Shown here: in pieces, positions 52,503 to 64,000 of the stretch | Layout: every line of letters starts with the position of its first letter | How positions within the stretch are numbered: the stretch's first letter is position 1 | Origin: Arthrobacter beigongshangensis | GTDB lineage: Bacteria > Bacillota > Bacilli > Bacillales_A > Planococcaceae | Direction: 5' to 3' | DNA: 64,000 nucleotides | NCBI RefSeq assembly: GCF_016820585.1 | Contig: NZ_JADHDX010000003.1 | Span: forward strand, 124,001-188,000 | Notes under the pieces: generated by a model | Database searches by the model: none | Seen by the model: the letters and a program-made list of their open reading frames with translations, nothing else | Told to the model about the DNA's origin: nothing | Position numbers and translations under genes: made by a program

Positions 52503-53632
52503 AGACGATTCTGGTTACTCGGTGGATGCGTTGGCAGAAGGAATGGAAAAGCCTCGTATGCTGGTTGCTTTTGCCGATTGTCTTGACTGTTCTGCTCGTG
52601 ATGAGTATCGGTCTGTGGCAAGAAGAAATGACGGTACCAATTGGACTGATCGTAGAGGAACAGACGGAATTGGTGCAACAGCTTGTTGCAGACATTGAGG
52701 GCGTAGAATTGTTGCATATCCATTATATAGAGCTAGAAGATGCACTTGGCAAGCTACAGCAGCATGAATTAGATAGCGTGTTTGTTATTCGAGAAGGTTA
52801 TACAGACACAATCCTTGCAGGAGGACGCACTCAACTGATTGAAGCTTACTCATCGAATCGTTCTTATGCCTATCAGACTGTTGTTGAAGCGATTACGTCT
52901 TTCGCGCAACAAGATGCAGCTCGTTCCAAGGCGGCATTTGTTGTCAAACAATTGTTCAAAGATGCACATATCGAGGATGAATGGAACTACACAGAAATCA
53001 TTGAAAGTAGTCGCGCACGTCAGCAAAAGGAAGCATTGCTGAAGTCCAGTTTTTCGTATGCCAATAAAGAAAGTGAAGTGCTAGATCAAAAATTACGCAT
53101 CATACCTGTATGGGGTGTCTGGGCATTCAGTGCGATGATTACCGTGTTTTTCTTATTTGATTGGCTATTGAAGGAAAATCGAACGGCTATGCAAGCTCGC
53201 TGGCATTTTACGACGTTGTCATTTTGGCAATATGCAGCAGGTACGTTTATGATTTATACATTTTTGTTAGTTGCTGTGGACATCTTTGCGCTACTGATTT
53301 TTGCAGGTTTATGGGATGAAAAAGTAACAGTCCAAGTGATCATATCTCTTGTCACTTTTCGACTCACCATCAATTTGCTCGCCTTTTTAACGGCTAGTGT
53401 ATTCAGGCAATTGTTCATGTATTATGTGAGCGGCATAGCCATTGCATTAATACTCACTGTAACCGGAGGGGCAATTATACCTCTAGATGGGCTTATACGA
53501 AAGTGGCCATGGATGGAAGTACTTAGTCCGGTTCATGCCTTATTGGACGAGGCGATTCCTGTTGTTTGGCTCATGACGTTAGTAGTCTTATGGCTTGTAT
53601 GGCTTTGGAAAGGGAGGTATTCATATGCTTGA
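52499..53632 (+). CDS. ABC-2 type transporter permease
   Basis: A 377-residue ABC-2 permease with the same layout as the previous one: one N-terminal helix, a long external loop (residues 50-190) and five C-terminal helices. It overlaps the permease upstream (ATGA) and the ATPase downstream (its stop lies within the ATPase gene). So the three genes are translationally coupled. Ribosome site GAGGTGG lies before ATG at 52499. Confidence 0.82.
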   Translation: MKTILVTRWMRWQKEWKSLVCWLLLPIVLTVLLVMSIGLWQEEMTVPIGLIVEEQTELVQQLVADIEGVELLHIHYIELEDALGKLQQHELDSVFVIREGYTDTILAGGRTQLIEAYSSNRSYAYQTVVEAITSFAQQDAARSKAAFVVKQLFKDAHIEDEWNYTEIIESSRARQQKEALLKSSFSYANKESEVLDQKLRIIPVWGVWAFSAMITVFFLFDWLLKENRTAMQARWHFTTLSFWQYAAGTFMIYTFLLVAVDIFALLIFAGLWDEKVTVQVIISLVTFRLTINLLAFLTASVFRQLFMYYVSGIAIALILTVTGGAIIPLDGLIRKWPWMEVLSPVHALLDEAIPVVWLMTLVVLWLVWLWKGRYSYA

Positions 53633-54299
53633 AGTATCTGGACTTCAAAAAAAGTATAAGAATAAGGTGGTCATTGAAAACCTATCATTTCAAATGAAAC
53701 CAGGGGAGATTGTCGGACTGGTTGGAGAAAATGGTGCGGGTAAATCGACATTGCTGCAACTATTGGCGACGGTGATGCAACCGACACGAGGCGATATTCA
53801 ATTGGACGGGCTTTGCTATCGACAAGATGTTAAGGGAATTCGACGGAAGATTGGCTATGTGCCGCAAGATATTTCAATTTGGGATGAATTCACCGTAGAG
53901 GAAAATATGCTTTTTTTTGAAAAGCTATCGTGGAAAAGACGGTCCAAAGAACAATGTCGCCAGCTGTGCTTAGATATGCAATTAACACAGTGGAAGGAAA
54001 GTATTGCGTCATTGTCGGGTGGTATGAAAAGGAAATTGAATTTGGCGATTAGCCTGTTGAATGACCCCATATTGCTACTATTGGATGAGCCAACGGTTGG
54101 CATTGATCTTAAATCGAAAACGGAAATTGGAACGTATTTGCATAACTTGGCGAAAAGTGAAGGGAAAATGATTATGTATACATCGCATGATATGGACGAA
54201 ATTACGAACGTCTGTGACCGCGTTTATGCAATCGGTAAAGATCCATTTTATGCGGATTTATTGCAGAAGAAAATGGCGAAAGTTGAGGTGATGGCATGA
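53625..54299 (+). CDS. ABC-2 transporter ATP-binding protein
   Basis: A 224-residue ABC ATPase. Walker A is GENGAGKST near residue 36, the signature LSGGMKRKL near residue 130 and Walker B LLLLDEPTVGID near residue 150. The short length and SGGMKRK variant are typical of ATPases for ABC-2 exporters. ATG at 53625 has GGGAGGT upstream. Export of a peptide, drug or ion is likely, not import, because no binding protein is present. Confidence 0.9.
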   Translation: MLEVSGLQKKYKNKVVIENLSFQMKPGEIVGLVGENGAGKSTLLQLLATVMQPTRGDIQLDGLCYRQDVKGIRRKIGYVPQDISIWDEFTVEENMLFFEKLSWKRRSKEQCRQLCLDMQLTQWKESIASLSGGMKRKLNLAISLLNDPILLLLDEPTVGIDLKSKTEIGTYLHNLAKSEGKMIMYTSHDMDEITNVCDRVYAIGKDPFYADLLQKKMAKVEVMA

Positions 54300-54877
54300 C
54301 AATATCGCAAAGGAAAATTGTACTAGCCTGCCTGGTAGTTGTTGCTATTGGCATTTTCTGCTGGTGGAGAACAGGGAAATGGATAACGGCAGGCATGGAG
54401 CCAGTAGCAGATGGCACAAATGACTATGCGATTGTGCTGGGGGCGAAGGTAAAACAAGATAGCCTATCGTTATCATTACGCTATCGTTTGGATGCTGCAC
54501 TAGATTACGCCAATGAACATCCTCATGTGACACTGATTTTATCGGGTGGGCAGGGCCCGGATGAACCGATGAGTGAAGCCGAAGCGATGCGGCAGTTTTT
54601 GACAGACAATGGCATTGAGGAAAGCCGGCTATTGCTAGAGGATGCATCGACTTCAACGTATGAAAATATTCTTTTTTCGAAAAAACTACTGCCAGCCGAT
54701 GTCGATTCCATCACAATTATTTCAAGTGATTTTCATTTAGCGAGAGCTCAAAAGATTGCGGGGAGTCTGGACTTGCAATCCGATGTAGTAGCGGCACAAA
54801 CGCCGAAAGTAGTAGAAGCAAAATCGAACTTTCGTGAGCGTCTTGCGCTGGTGAAAACGTTTATTTTGGGGAAGTAA
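54296..54877 (+). CDS. YdcF/SanA-like (DUF218) membrane protein
   Basis: A 193-residue DUF218 protein with one N-terminal helix (residues 8-25) and an external domain. It has AIVLGAKVKQD near residue 45, the LSGGQGPDEPMSEAEAM segment near residue 82 and STSTYENILFS near residue 118, as in SanA/YdcF. It is the last gene of the exporter operon (ATGA overlap). It may act in cell envelope maintenance. Confidence 0.88.
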   Translation: MTISQRKIVLACLVVVAIGIFCWWRTGKWITAGMEPVADGTNDYAIVLGAKVKQDSLSLSLRYRLDAALDYANEHPHVTLILSGGQGPDEPMSEAEAMRQFLTDNGIEESRLLLEDASTSTYENILFSKKLLPADVDSITIISSDFHLARAQKIAGSLDLQSDVVAAQTPKVVEAKSNFRERLALVKTFILGK

Positions 54878-54918
54878 GTGATAAGTCCTCTCTATTTTTA
54901 CAGGAGAGGATTACTACA

Positions 54919-54985
54919 TATCAATTACGTCTTGGCGTAATTGCGTCCTGATTTTTTCGAGCTCGAAAAGCTCCACTTAAACTTT
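54919..54985 (-). repeat. Dispersed structured repeat, copy I (right half only)
   Basis: On the minus strand the right hairpin (AATTACGCC/GGCGTAATT with one change) follows a long-stem arm with GAGCTCGAAAAAATC. There is no left box. It lies in opposite direction to the next gene, unlike most copies. Confidence 0.7.
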
Positions 54986-54989
54986 TCTA

Positions 54990-55018
54990 TTGCAAAAGAA
55001 AGCGTAATCATTTATAGT
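54990..55018 (+). promoter_or_regulatory. Promoter of the licT-bgl operon with an internal cre-like site
   Basis: TTGCAA (54990-54995) and TATAGT (55013-55018) are 17 bases apart. Between them AGAAAGCGTAATCA (54997-55010) matches 12 of 14 cre positions. Glucose repression through CcpA would block this promoter. Confidence 0.65.
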
Positions 55019-55031
55019 GAAAGTAATCAGA

Positions 55032-55120
55032 GGATTGTTACTGTTTGGCAGGCAAAACCTGAATTGATTTAATTTATGGAAATGTTTATTTTCTATGAAT
55101 TACATTAGTTCAGGTTTTTA
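55032..55120 (+). promoter_or_regulatory. LicT antiterminator site (RAT) 1 with terminator
   Basis: GGATTGTTACTG...GGCAGGCAAAACC (55032-55060) is a canonical ribonucleic antiterminator. It overlaps the start of a terminator stem AACCTGAA/TTCAGGTT that ends in a T-run. Located before licT, so LicT regulates its own synthesis. Confidence 0.9.
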
Positions 55121-55145
55121 ATTTTTAAAAGGAAAAGTGGTGCCT

Positions 55146-55991
55146 ATGAAAATAAAAAAAGTATTCAATAACAATGTCGTTTTAACAGAAGATGTTAATC
55201 AAGTCGAAATGGTTGTTATGGGAAGAGGTCTGTCATTCCAGAAAAAAGTAGGAGACAGTATTGATACCGAACGAATAGAAAAGACATTCGTTATGCCTTC
55301 AGAGAGCTTTGCCAATAAGTTATCTGAGCTACTTGACGAGATCCCATATGAAATCATGTCACTTTCAAAAGACATTATCGACCTAGCAACGAAGGAATTA
55401 CAGACAGAGTTAAATGAATCTCTTTATTTATCATTAGCAGATCATATCCACTTTGCCTTAACAAGGTTACATGAAGGGCTGTCTATTAAAAATGCACTGA
55501 TGTGGGAAGTACAAAAGTTTTATAAAGAGGAATATCGAGTCGCACGCAAGGCATTAGATTTGATCGAAGCTAGAACTAAAGTAAGATTACCAGAAGATGA
55601 AACGGCTTCAATTGCGCTTCATTTGTTTAATGCAAGGCAAGATAGTGCTGGAATGGAAGAGACAATGGAAATGACGAACATTGTTAATGATGTCACGACG
55701 ATTGTAAAGTATCATTATGGCATTGATTTTGAGGAAGAGTCTATGAACTATAGTCGGTTTATTACTCATCTTCGTTATTTTGCTTATCGAATGCTACGGG
55801 GTGAGTTAAATGATGATCACCAGGATGCATTATATGAGCAAGTGAAGAGTCAATATCCAAAAGCTTATGCGTGCACGGAAAAAGTTCAAGCTTATTTAAA
55901 CAAGCAATACAAGATGGAAATGACAAAAGAAGAATTAACTTATTTTATGATTCATATCCATCGGGTTTCATATCGGGAAAAAAGTGAATAG
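55146..55991 (+). CDS. licT: BglG/LicT family transcription antiterminator
   Basis: A 281-residue antiterminator. The N-terminal RNA-binding domain (residues 1-55, KIKKVFNNNVVL, MGRGLSFQKK) is followed by two PRD domains (residues about 65-170 and 170-281) with conserved His in SLADHIHFAL and HLF. PTS-dependent phosphorylation of these His controls dimer formation. ATG at 55146 is chosen over GTG at 55137 from homology to the LicT start. It is likely to bind the two sites at 55.03 and 56.0 kb. Confidence 0.94.
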   Translation: MKIKKVFNNNVVLTEDVNQVEMVVMGRGLSFQKKVGDSIDTERIEKTFVMPSESFANKLSELLDEIPYEIMSLSKDIIDLATKELQTELNESLYLSLADHIHFALTRLHEGLSIKNALMWEVQKFYKEEYRVARKALDLIEARTKVRLPEDETASIALHLFNARQDSAGMEETMEMTNIVNDVTTIVKYHYGIDFEEESMNYSRFITHLRYFAYRMLRGELNDDHQDALYEQVKSQYPKAYACTEKVQAYLNKQYKMEMTKEELTYFMIHIHRVSYREKSE

Positions 55992-57971
<1,980 letters not shown>

Positions 57972-57978
57972 AAATTGA

Positions 57979-59448
<1,470 letters not shown>

Positions 59449-59456
59449 TTTTAAAT

Positions 59457-59493
59457 AAAAACACATCGACGCCCAATGTCGATGTGTTTTTTT
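59457..59493 (+). terminator. Terminator of the bgl operon
   Basis: AAAAACACATCGAC/GTCGATGTGTTTTTTT. Confidence 0.9.
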
Positions 59494-59643
59494 ATGTATA
59501 TAAAATTTATGAAGGAAAACTATTAATCTATGTCGAATAAGTGTGAATAGTCATATTAATCTCGCTGCAGAGGAGGGATGTCGAAAACCAGGTCAATGAG
59601 TAAGAAGGAAGATTCACAAAATCGGAAATAGGAGGTAAACAAT

Positions 59644-61305
59644 GTGATGAAAAAGTTCAAATTTCGATTTCTTTTTGTAGTTGCACTCATGTTCCAAATG
59701 ATGGTAGTACCGTATCATTTTTCAGCGGATGAATTAGATACGAGCTCACCTACTTGGGCAGCACCAATCGATTATCTAGCTATAGGCGATTCATTGGCAG
59801 CTGGTGTTACCCCGAATAAGGAGTTAGGAAAAGGCTATGCGGATTATCTTGCGGAACTTCTTCATAGCAATGGGGTATTGAAGTCCTTTAACAAAGGTTT
59901 CTCGGCACCGGGATATAAAACGACAGATGTGTTGAACGATATTCAAAAGAATGTGACAAAGGACATTTATGGGGTTGGTTACGCAGAAAAGACAGCACAG
60001 CTTCAACAATCTATTAAAGATGCTGAACTAATTACGATAAGTGTCGGGGCGAATGATATTATACCTTTACTACAAAAAGATCCCGCTACTGGAATGGCTT
60101 CAGTAGATCAGCATGCGTTATTACAAGCACTTCAGCAAGTCGGTATAAACTACAAAATGCTGATGGCACAAATTAACCAATTGAATCCTAAGGCGCAGGT
60201 CTATGTCATGGGTTATTACAACTCGTTCCCTTATATGCCAGCGGTAATGCAACCAGAACTTAAGAAAATGCAAGATGCGTTGAATCAAGCCATTGCAACT
60301 GGGATAGTAGGCACACAAGCTGTTTTAGTAGCAACGGGCGATCAAATTGCGGCAGATTATAAGACATACCTTCCAAATCCAGAAGATATTCATTTGAGTG
60401 AAGCAGGTTATAAGAAGGTAACGGAGCAATTTTGGTCAAGTATGGAGAAGACTTATCCTTGGGTTTCGGCGAATGCACTATCAGCCACAGCTATTGAAGG
60501 GAACTCAGTAAATCTAAACTGGCAAGCAGCTGTTGATAATGTAGGGATTGTAAGTTATGAATTGTTTAATGGGAAAGAAAAACTGGCGACAGTTAATGGG
60601 GATGCCACTTCTTTTAAAGTTGAAAAACTTGCGGAAGGTACAGCATATACTTTTTCCGTGATAGCAATTGATAAAGCAGGAAATAAGAGTATTTTTAATC
60701 CTACTACCACTGTGAAGACGAAAGGTTCAGCGGGAACACCAACTCCGAAGCCGACGCCAGCACTGTTCTCGGATATTGCAGGGACAAATTTGAAAGCTTA
60801 TATTGAGCAAGCAGCGGCAGCGGGAATCGTTAGTGGATACAAGGATGGCACATTTAAGCCAAATGAAAACTTAACTCGATCACAAGCGGCTTCAATCATT
60901 GTACGTGCGCTAGGCATGAAAACAGATCAAGCAGCTCCATTTGGCGATATTGCTAACTTCTCTAATCAAACGAAAGCTGAGATCAATGCAGCATATAAAT
61001 ACGGTATCATACTCGGAAGTGGGGGTAATTTTAGACCGAATGCAGCAGTGACACGGGTAGAACTAGCGATGATGCTTGAACGTTCATATGTGTTTGCGAC
61101 AGAATCATCTTATAAGGCTTCTGGACATCCACCGTTTTCTGATATAGGAAATTATAGTGCAGGTACAATTAACGCAATCGCAATGGTTTATGAATTGAAA
61201 ATCGCGAGTGGATCTGCAGGCAAATTTATGCCGAATAATCCAACTACACGCGGACAAGCTGCAAAAATGTTTGTTAACTTCATGGCTTTGAGCCAAGCGA
61301 ATTAA
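59644..61305 (+). CDS. Secreted SGNH/GDSL hydrolase with fibronectin III and SLH domains
   Basis: A 553-residue cell-surface enzyme. Residues 1-28 are a signal peptide. The SGNH lipase/esterase domain (residues 38-280) has AIGDSLAAG near residue 46 (Ser nucleophile), VGANDI near residue 138, and the DIHLSEAGY catalytic Asp/His near residue 248. A fibronectin III domain (residues 283-360) and three SLH domains (residues 378-553) follow. SLH domains anchor it to the wall polymer. Start GTG at 59644 or ATG at 59647, both after GGAGG. Confidence 0.9.
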   Translation: MMKKFKFRFLFVVALMFQMMVVPYHFSADELDTSSPTWAAPIDYLAIGDSLAAGVTPNKELGKGYADYLAELLHSNGVLKSFNKGFSAPGYKTTDVLNDIQKNVTKDIYGVGYAEKTAQLQQSIKDAELITISVGANDIIPLLQKDPATGMASVDQHALLQALQQVGINYKMLMAQINQLNPKAQVYVMGYYNSFPYMPAVMQPELKKMQDALNQAIATGIVGTQAVLVATGDQIAADYKTYLPNPEDIHLSEAGYKKVTEQFWSSMEKTYPWVSANALSATAIEGNSVNLNWQAAVDNVGIVSYELFNGKEKLATVNGDATSFKVEKLAEGTAYTFSVIAIDKAGNKSIFNPTTTVKTKGSAGTPTPKPTPALFSDIAGTNLKAYIEQAAAAGIVSGYKDGTFKPNENLTRSQAASIIVRALGMKTDQAAPFGDIANFSNQTKAEINAAYKYGIILGSGGNFRPNAAVTRVELAMMLERSYVFATESSYKASGHPPFSDIGNYSAGTINAIAMVYELKIASGSAGKFMPNNPTTRGQAAKMFVNFMALSQAN

Positions 61306-61314
61306 TAGCATGTG

Positions 61315-61361
61315 AAAAATGGTCTCGACCTTCAGTCAATAGAAGGTGAGACCATTTTTTT
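61315..61361. terminator. Bidirectional terminator
   Basis: AAAAATGGTCTC...GAGACCATTTTTT with inner ACCTTC/GAAGGT arms, between convergent genes. Confidence 0.9.
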
Positions 61362-61398
61362 ATCTGGATGCAATTACGCCGAGGCTTAATTGATATCA
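61361..61398 (+). repeat. Dispersed structured repeat, copy J (right half only)
   Basis: ATCTGGATGC followed by the right hairpin AATTACGCC/GGCTTAATT. It overlaps the end of the histidinol-phosphatase gene. No left half is present. Confidence 0.65.
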
Positions 61399-62193
61399 TA
61401 ATAAACGCGAAATCGCATGAAATTCCGGTTGTTGCTCGTCAAATGTTGTAATATAGTCGAATCCAATCGATTGTAGCAATTGTAACGACTCGCGGAATTG
61501 GAAGGCGATATCGTCTGGTTTATGCGCATCTGAACCGAGTGTAATAATTTCACCACCACTTTGCTTGTAAAGCTTTAAAATATCGTCACTTGGCATTCCG
61601 TTCGTTAATCCATAACGAACACCTGACGTATTCAACTCAATGCCTTTCCCCTCGGGAATGATGACGTTGAAAATCTCACGTAGTTCATCGTGAAAAGGAT
61701 TATCGCAATGTTGTTTCGTATAACGTTTGACAAGGTCAGCATGTCCGAGAATGTTAAATTGTTTGTAGTTTTGTACGCAGTACAATAACTCGCCATAATA
61801 AATCCCATATGATTTTTCAAGGGTTTTATTTTCAAAAAACTCACCAAAATGTAAACCTTTTTTCTCGACGGTATGCATGGAGCAGATGATGAAATCGAAT
61901 GTCTCATTGTCCATTAATTCTTTGTACTGGTCTAAAACATGGGGCTGTACACCGACTTCAACGCCTTTTTTAATGCGGATACGGCCTTCGAATTGTTGTT
62001 GCATGTCATTGATTTTATTGGCGTATTGCTGTTTATCGAAATCAAAAATGAAATCTTCGTATGGATAGTCATAGTCGATATGCTCCGTGAAACAAATTTC
62101 TGTAAGTCCTTTTTTGATGGCGCCTTTAATCATTTCTTCCATTGGAATGGGGCAATCAGCAGAAAAAGAACTGTGTAGATGATAATCAAACAT
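61396..62193 (-). CDS. hisJ: Histidinol-phosphatase (PHP family)
   Basis: A 265-residue PHP-type phosphatase for the eighth step of histidine synthesis. The metal-binding HLHSSFSADC is at residues 5-14, with CFTEHIDYDYP near residue 36, CSMHTVEKKG near residue 105 and GSDAHKPDD near residue 224. ATG at 62193 has GAGGAG eleven bases upstream. It is divergent from hisZ-hisG, so the histidine genes share this region. Confidence 0.92.
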   Translation of the reverse strand: MFDYHLHSSFSADCPIPMEEMIKGAIKKGLTEICFTEHIDYDYPYEDFIFDFDKQQYANKINDMQQQFEGRIRIKKGVEVGVQPHVLDQYKELMDNETFDFIICSMHTVEKKGLHFGEFFENKTLEKSYGIYYGELLYCVQNYKQFNILGHADLVKRYTKQHCDNPFHDELREIFNVIIPEGKGIELNTSGVRYGLTNGMPSDDILKLYKQSGGEIITLGSDAHKPDDIAFQFRESLQLLQSIGFDYITTFDEQQPEFHAISRLL

Positions 62194-62213
62194 AAAAAAC
62201 TCATCTCCTCTTG

Positions 62214-62242
62214 TTGACATTTTGTCTGTATACCCTTATAGT
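62214..62242 (+). promoter_or_regulatory. Sigma-A promoter of the hisZG operon
   Basis: TTGACA (62214-62219) and TATAGT (62237-62242) with 17-base spacing, about 48 bases before hisZ. Confidence 0.8.
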
Positions 62243-62289
62243 ACTAAATAACTTTAGTGTAGTAAAGTGATAAAGTAGAGGTGTTGGAA

Positions 62290-63531
62290 TTGGTTAGAAA
62301 TGAAGTGTATCCCGAACGTATATTAGTAGACAATGAAAAAGTAGAACGAATCATTAAGACCATTAATAAACGTTTTACAACGTATGGCTATAAACGAATT
62401 AAAACATCGGCCTTCGAGCAATATGATTTATATTCTAAAGTGAAAAGTTCAATTAATCAAAATGAAATGATTAAGGTTATTGATTATACGGGGCAAGTGT
62501 TGGTATTGCGGCCAGATGTGACGATTCCAATTACGCGAGAATTGGCGGAGAATTATCCTAATCTAGCAGATGAGCTGCGTTACTTCTATGTTCAAGAAGT
62601 GTTTCGTCAGCCTGGGGATCGTAATGATAGTATTGAAAGTACACAGGCTGGTGTTGAATACTTTTGCCAAAGCTCAGCAGAGGCGGATGCAGAGGTCATT
62701 GCACTTGCTTGTCATACGATGAAGGATTTAGGCTTCATGGATATTAAAATCGAGATTGGTCATGCGGCATTTTTCAATGAGCTGGTGCAGGATCTGCCCT
62801 TGACAGCACAACAAATTAAGCAGTTGAAAATACTCATTCAAGCGAAAAATGTTGTGGAAATTGGTCCATTCCTTCAACGACTAAACATTGATGAGGGAGT
62901 GCGGGATGCCATTGAGCGAATTCCATTCCTCTATGGTAACCCAGAGGAAGTGAGTGAACGCGCACAAGGGATTGCTTTGACACCGAAAATGCAAGATACA
63001 CTCGATTACTTAATGGATGTTTATCACATATTGAAAATGTATGGGTTGGAGCAGTATATCGTCAGTGATTTAGGGTTAATCAACCATATGGGCTATTACT
63101 CAGGTGTTATTTTTCAAGGCTATGTTGAGAAGTTCGGTAAGCCAGTGTTAATGGGTGGGCGTTATGACCAACTAGGTGACGAGTTTGGTGCAACATTGCC
63201 GGCAATTGGCTTTGCATGTGAAATTGAATCATTGGTGAAGGCGAAGGAAAGTAGAGAAGTTAGTTCCCGTTTTCCAATTGATGTCAACATCATTTATGAC
63301 GATACGCGGTTAGAGCAGGCTATTGGGATTGCGAATGAATTGCGAGAGAGAAACTATAGCGTGTTATCATTTCCGATGCAAAAGAAACAAGTGAATCGTC
63401 AGCAAAGTGTGTATACCATTCAACTTGAAAAAGAGGGCAATCGACTGAATTATAAAGAAAAAACCATTCCATTTTTAGATTTGAAAGAGGTTTTGGGTTT
63501 ACTTGTAGGGGTAAAGGGGGCTACACAATGA
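62290..63531 (+). CDS. hisZ: ATP phosphoribosyltransferase regulatory subunit
   Basis: A 413-residue HisRS-like protein that joins the short HisG to form an active, histidine-regulated ATP phosphoribosyltransferase. Class II synthetase-like motifs are present (VLRPDVTIPITRELA near residue 71, QEVFRQPGDRNDS near residue 98, and MGGRYDQLGDEFG near residue 287), but it lacks the anticodon-binding domain. The TTG at 62290 is chosen because AGAGG stands 8 bases upstream; GTG at 62281 lies on it. It overlaps hisG by four bases. Confidence 0.93.
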   Translation: MVRNEVYPERILVDNEKVERIIKTINKRFTTYGYKRIKTSAFEQYDLYSKVKSSINQNEMIKVIDYTGQVLVLRPDVTIPITRELAENYPNLADELRYFYVQEVFRQPGDRNDSIESTQAGVEYFCQSSAEADAEVIALACHTMKDLGFMDIKIEIGHAAFFNELVQDLPLTAQQIKQLKILIQAKNVVEIGPFLQRLNIDEGVRDAIERIPFLYGNPEEVSERAQGIALTPKMQDTLDYLMDVYHILKMYGLEQYIVSDLGLINHMGYYSGVIFQGYVEKFGKPVLMGGRYDQLGDEFGATLPAIGFACEIESLVKAKESREVSSRFPIDVNIIYDDTRLEQAIGIANELRERNYSVLSFPMQKKQVNRQQSVYTIQLEKEGNRLNYKEKTIPFLDLKEVLGLLVGVKGATQ

Positions 63532-64000
63532 CACATCTTACCGTTGCGATGGCGAAAGGTCGCACTGCTGATCAGGCATTCGGATTTTTGGACAAGGCAG
63601 GTATCCGATTTTCTGAATTTCATGATGCCAGTAGAAAACTAGTCATCTATGATGATGCTGACAAAGTGAAGCTTATTTTTGTAAAGGCTGTAGATGTACC
63701 CATTTACGTAGAAAAAGGGGCAGCGGATATTGGCATTGTAGGGAAGGATACGATTATGGAAGATCCTGTAGATGTCTATGAGCTTTTGGATCTAGGCATT
63801 GGTAAATGCCAGCTGGCAGTCGCTGGATTTCCAGATAAAGAGTTTTCAAGTAGTACTTCATTGACGGTCGCGTCGAAATATCCATCTGTCGCCAAAGAGT
63901 ATTTTGAAGGTAAGGGTATTCGTGTTGAAACGATTAAATTGAATGGTTCCGTTGAATTGGCTCCTCTCATAGGTATGTCGGACGTCATCGTTGATATTGT
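63528..64000 (+). CDS. hisG: ATP phosphoribosyltransferase, short form (partial)
   Basis: The first 157 codons of HisG are present and run off the right edge. It catalyses the first step of histidine synthesis. MTHLTVAMAKGR opens the protein, and the PPi-binding stretch ADIGIVGKDTIME is near residue 64. The short form needs HisZ, which is encoded right upstream (ATGA overlap). No stop or frameshift was seen within the part present. Confidence 0.93.
   Translation, partial: MTHLTVAMAKGRTADQAFGFLDKAGIRFSEFHDASRKLVIYDDADKVKLIFVKAVDVPIYVEKGAADIGIVGKDTIMEDPVDVYELLDLGIGKCQLAVAGFPDKEFSSSTSLTVASKYPSVAKEYFEGKGIRVETIKLNGSVELAPLIGMSDVIVDI

Overview
The window looks like a chromosomal segment of a low-GC, endospore-forming Firmicute, most likely a Sporosarcina-like member of the Planococcaceae. 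The evidence is gene content: a ba3-type oxidase with a SCO factor, CotF-type and BclB-like spore proteins, a LysM-GH18 spore cortex enzyme, an S-layer-homology GDSL protein, an AbrB-like regulator, Gram-positive leader RNAs (S-box, T-box, LicT antiterminator sites) and strong Shine-Dalgarno sequences. No rRNA, tRNA, CRISPR array or intact insertion sequence was found. Gene density is high and most intergenic gaps hold a rho-independent terminator.

Layout. 1-2.4 kb: end of a ba3 oxidase operon with a SCO factor and a Met/His-rich membrane protein. 2.5-4.9 kb: polar amino acid ABC transporter. 5-8.7 kb: SRPBCC protein, DUF421 protein, CorA, cyanate hydratase, ThpR. 8.8-13.2 kb: IlvE, large catalase, HAD hydrolase. 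13.2-16.8 kb: a phased tandem repeat, then a T-box-controlled class V aminotransferase-serA operon. 17-22 kb: luciferase-like oxidoreductase, M23 peptidase, thioredoxin-like protein, C26 amidase, a glycerophosphodiester phosphodiesterase with a long structured leader, YpsA. 22-26.6 kb: a probable spore-surface locus. 26.7-34.3 kb: AbrB-like regulator, YitT, then a run of small accessory genes including a broken nucleotidyltransferase gene and a second sliding clamp gene. 34.4-38.9 kb: SIMPL protein, PP2C-like protein, an antitoxin relic, S-box-metA. 39.5-40.3 kb: a transposase-less mobile element with perfect terminal repeats and target duplication. 40.4-49.3 kb: PepSY, DUF421, malic enzyme, HAD, RluA, CotF, SleL-like enzyme, GdhA. 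49.6-54.9 kb: DUF6583 and an ABC-2 exporter operon. 55-59.5 kb: LicT-BglP-BglH beta-glucoside system. 59.6-64 kb: SLH-GDSL protein and the start of histidine biosynthesis (hisJ divergent from hisZ-hisG).

How the genes work together. Leader RNA control is frequent: serine T-box on serine synthesis, S-box on metA, LicT sites twice in the bgl operon (with a catabolite-repression-like site in its promoter), a hairpin leader before ilvE and an unrecognised switch-like leader before the phosphodiesterase gene. The most unusual feature is a dispersed, structured repeat found about ten times in 64 kb. It is made of a variable left hairpin, a conserved box containing CCTCC, a long stem and a right hairpin. 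Most copies lie in the same orientation just upstream of a start codon, and their stems are kept by compensatory changes.
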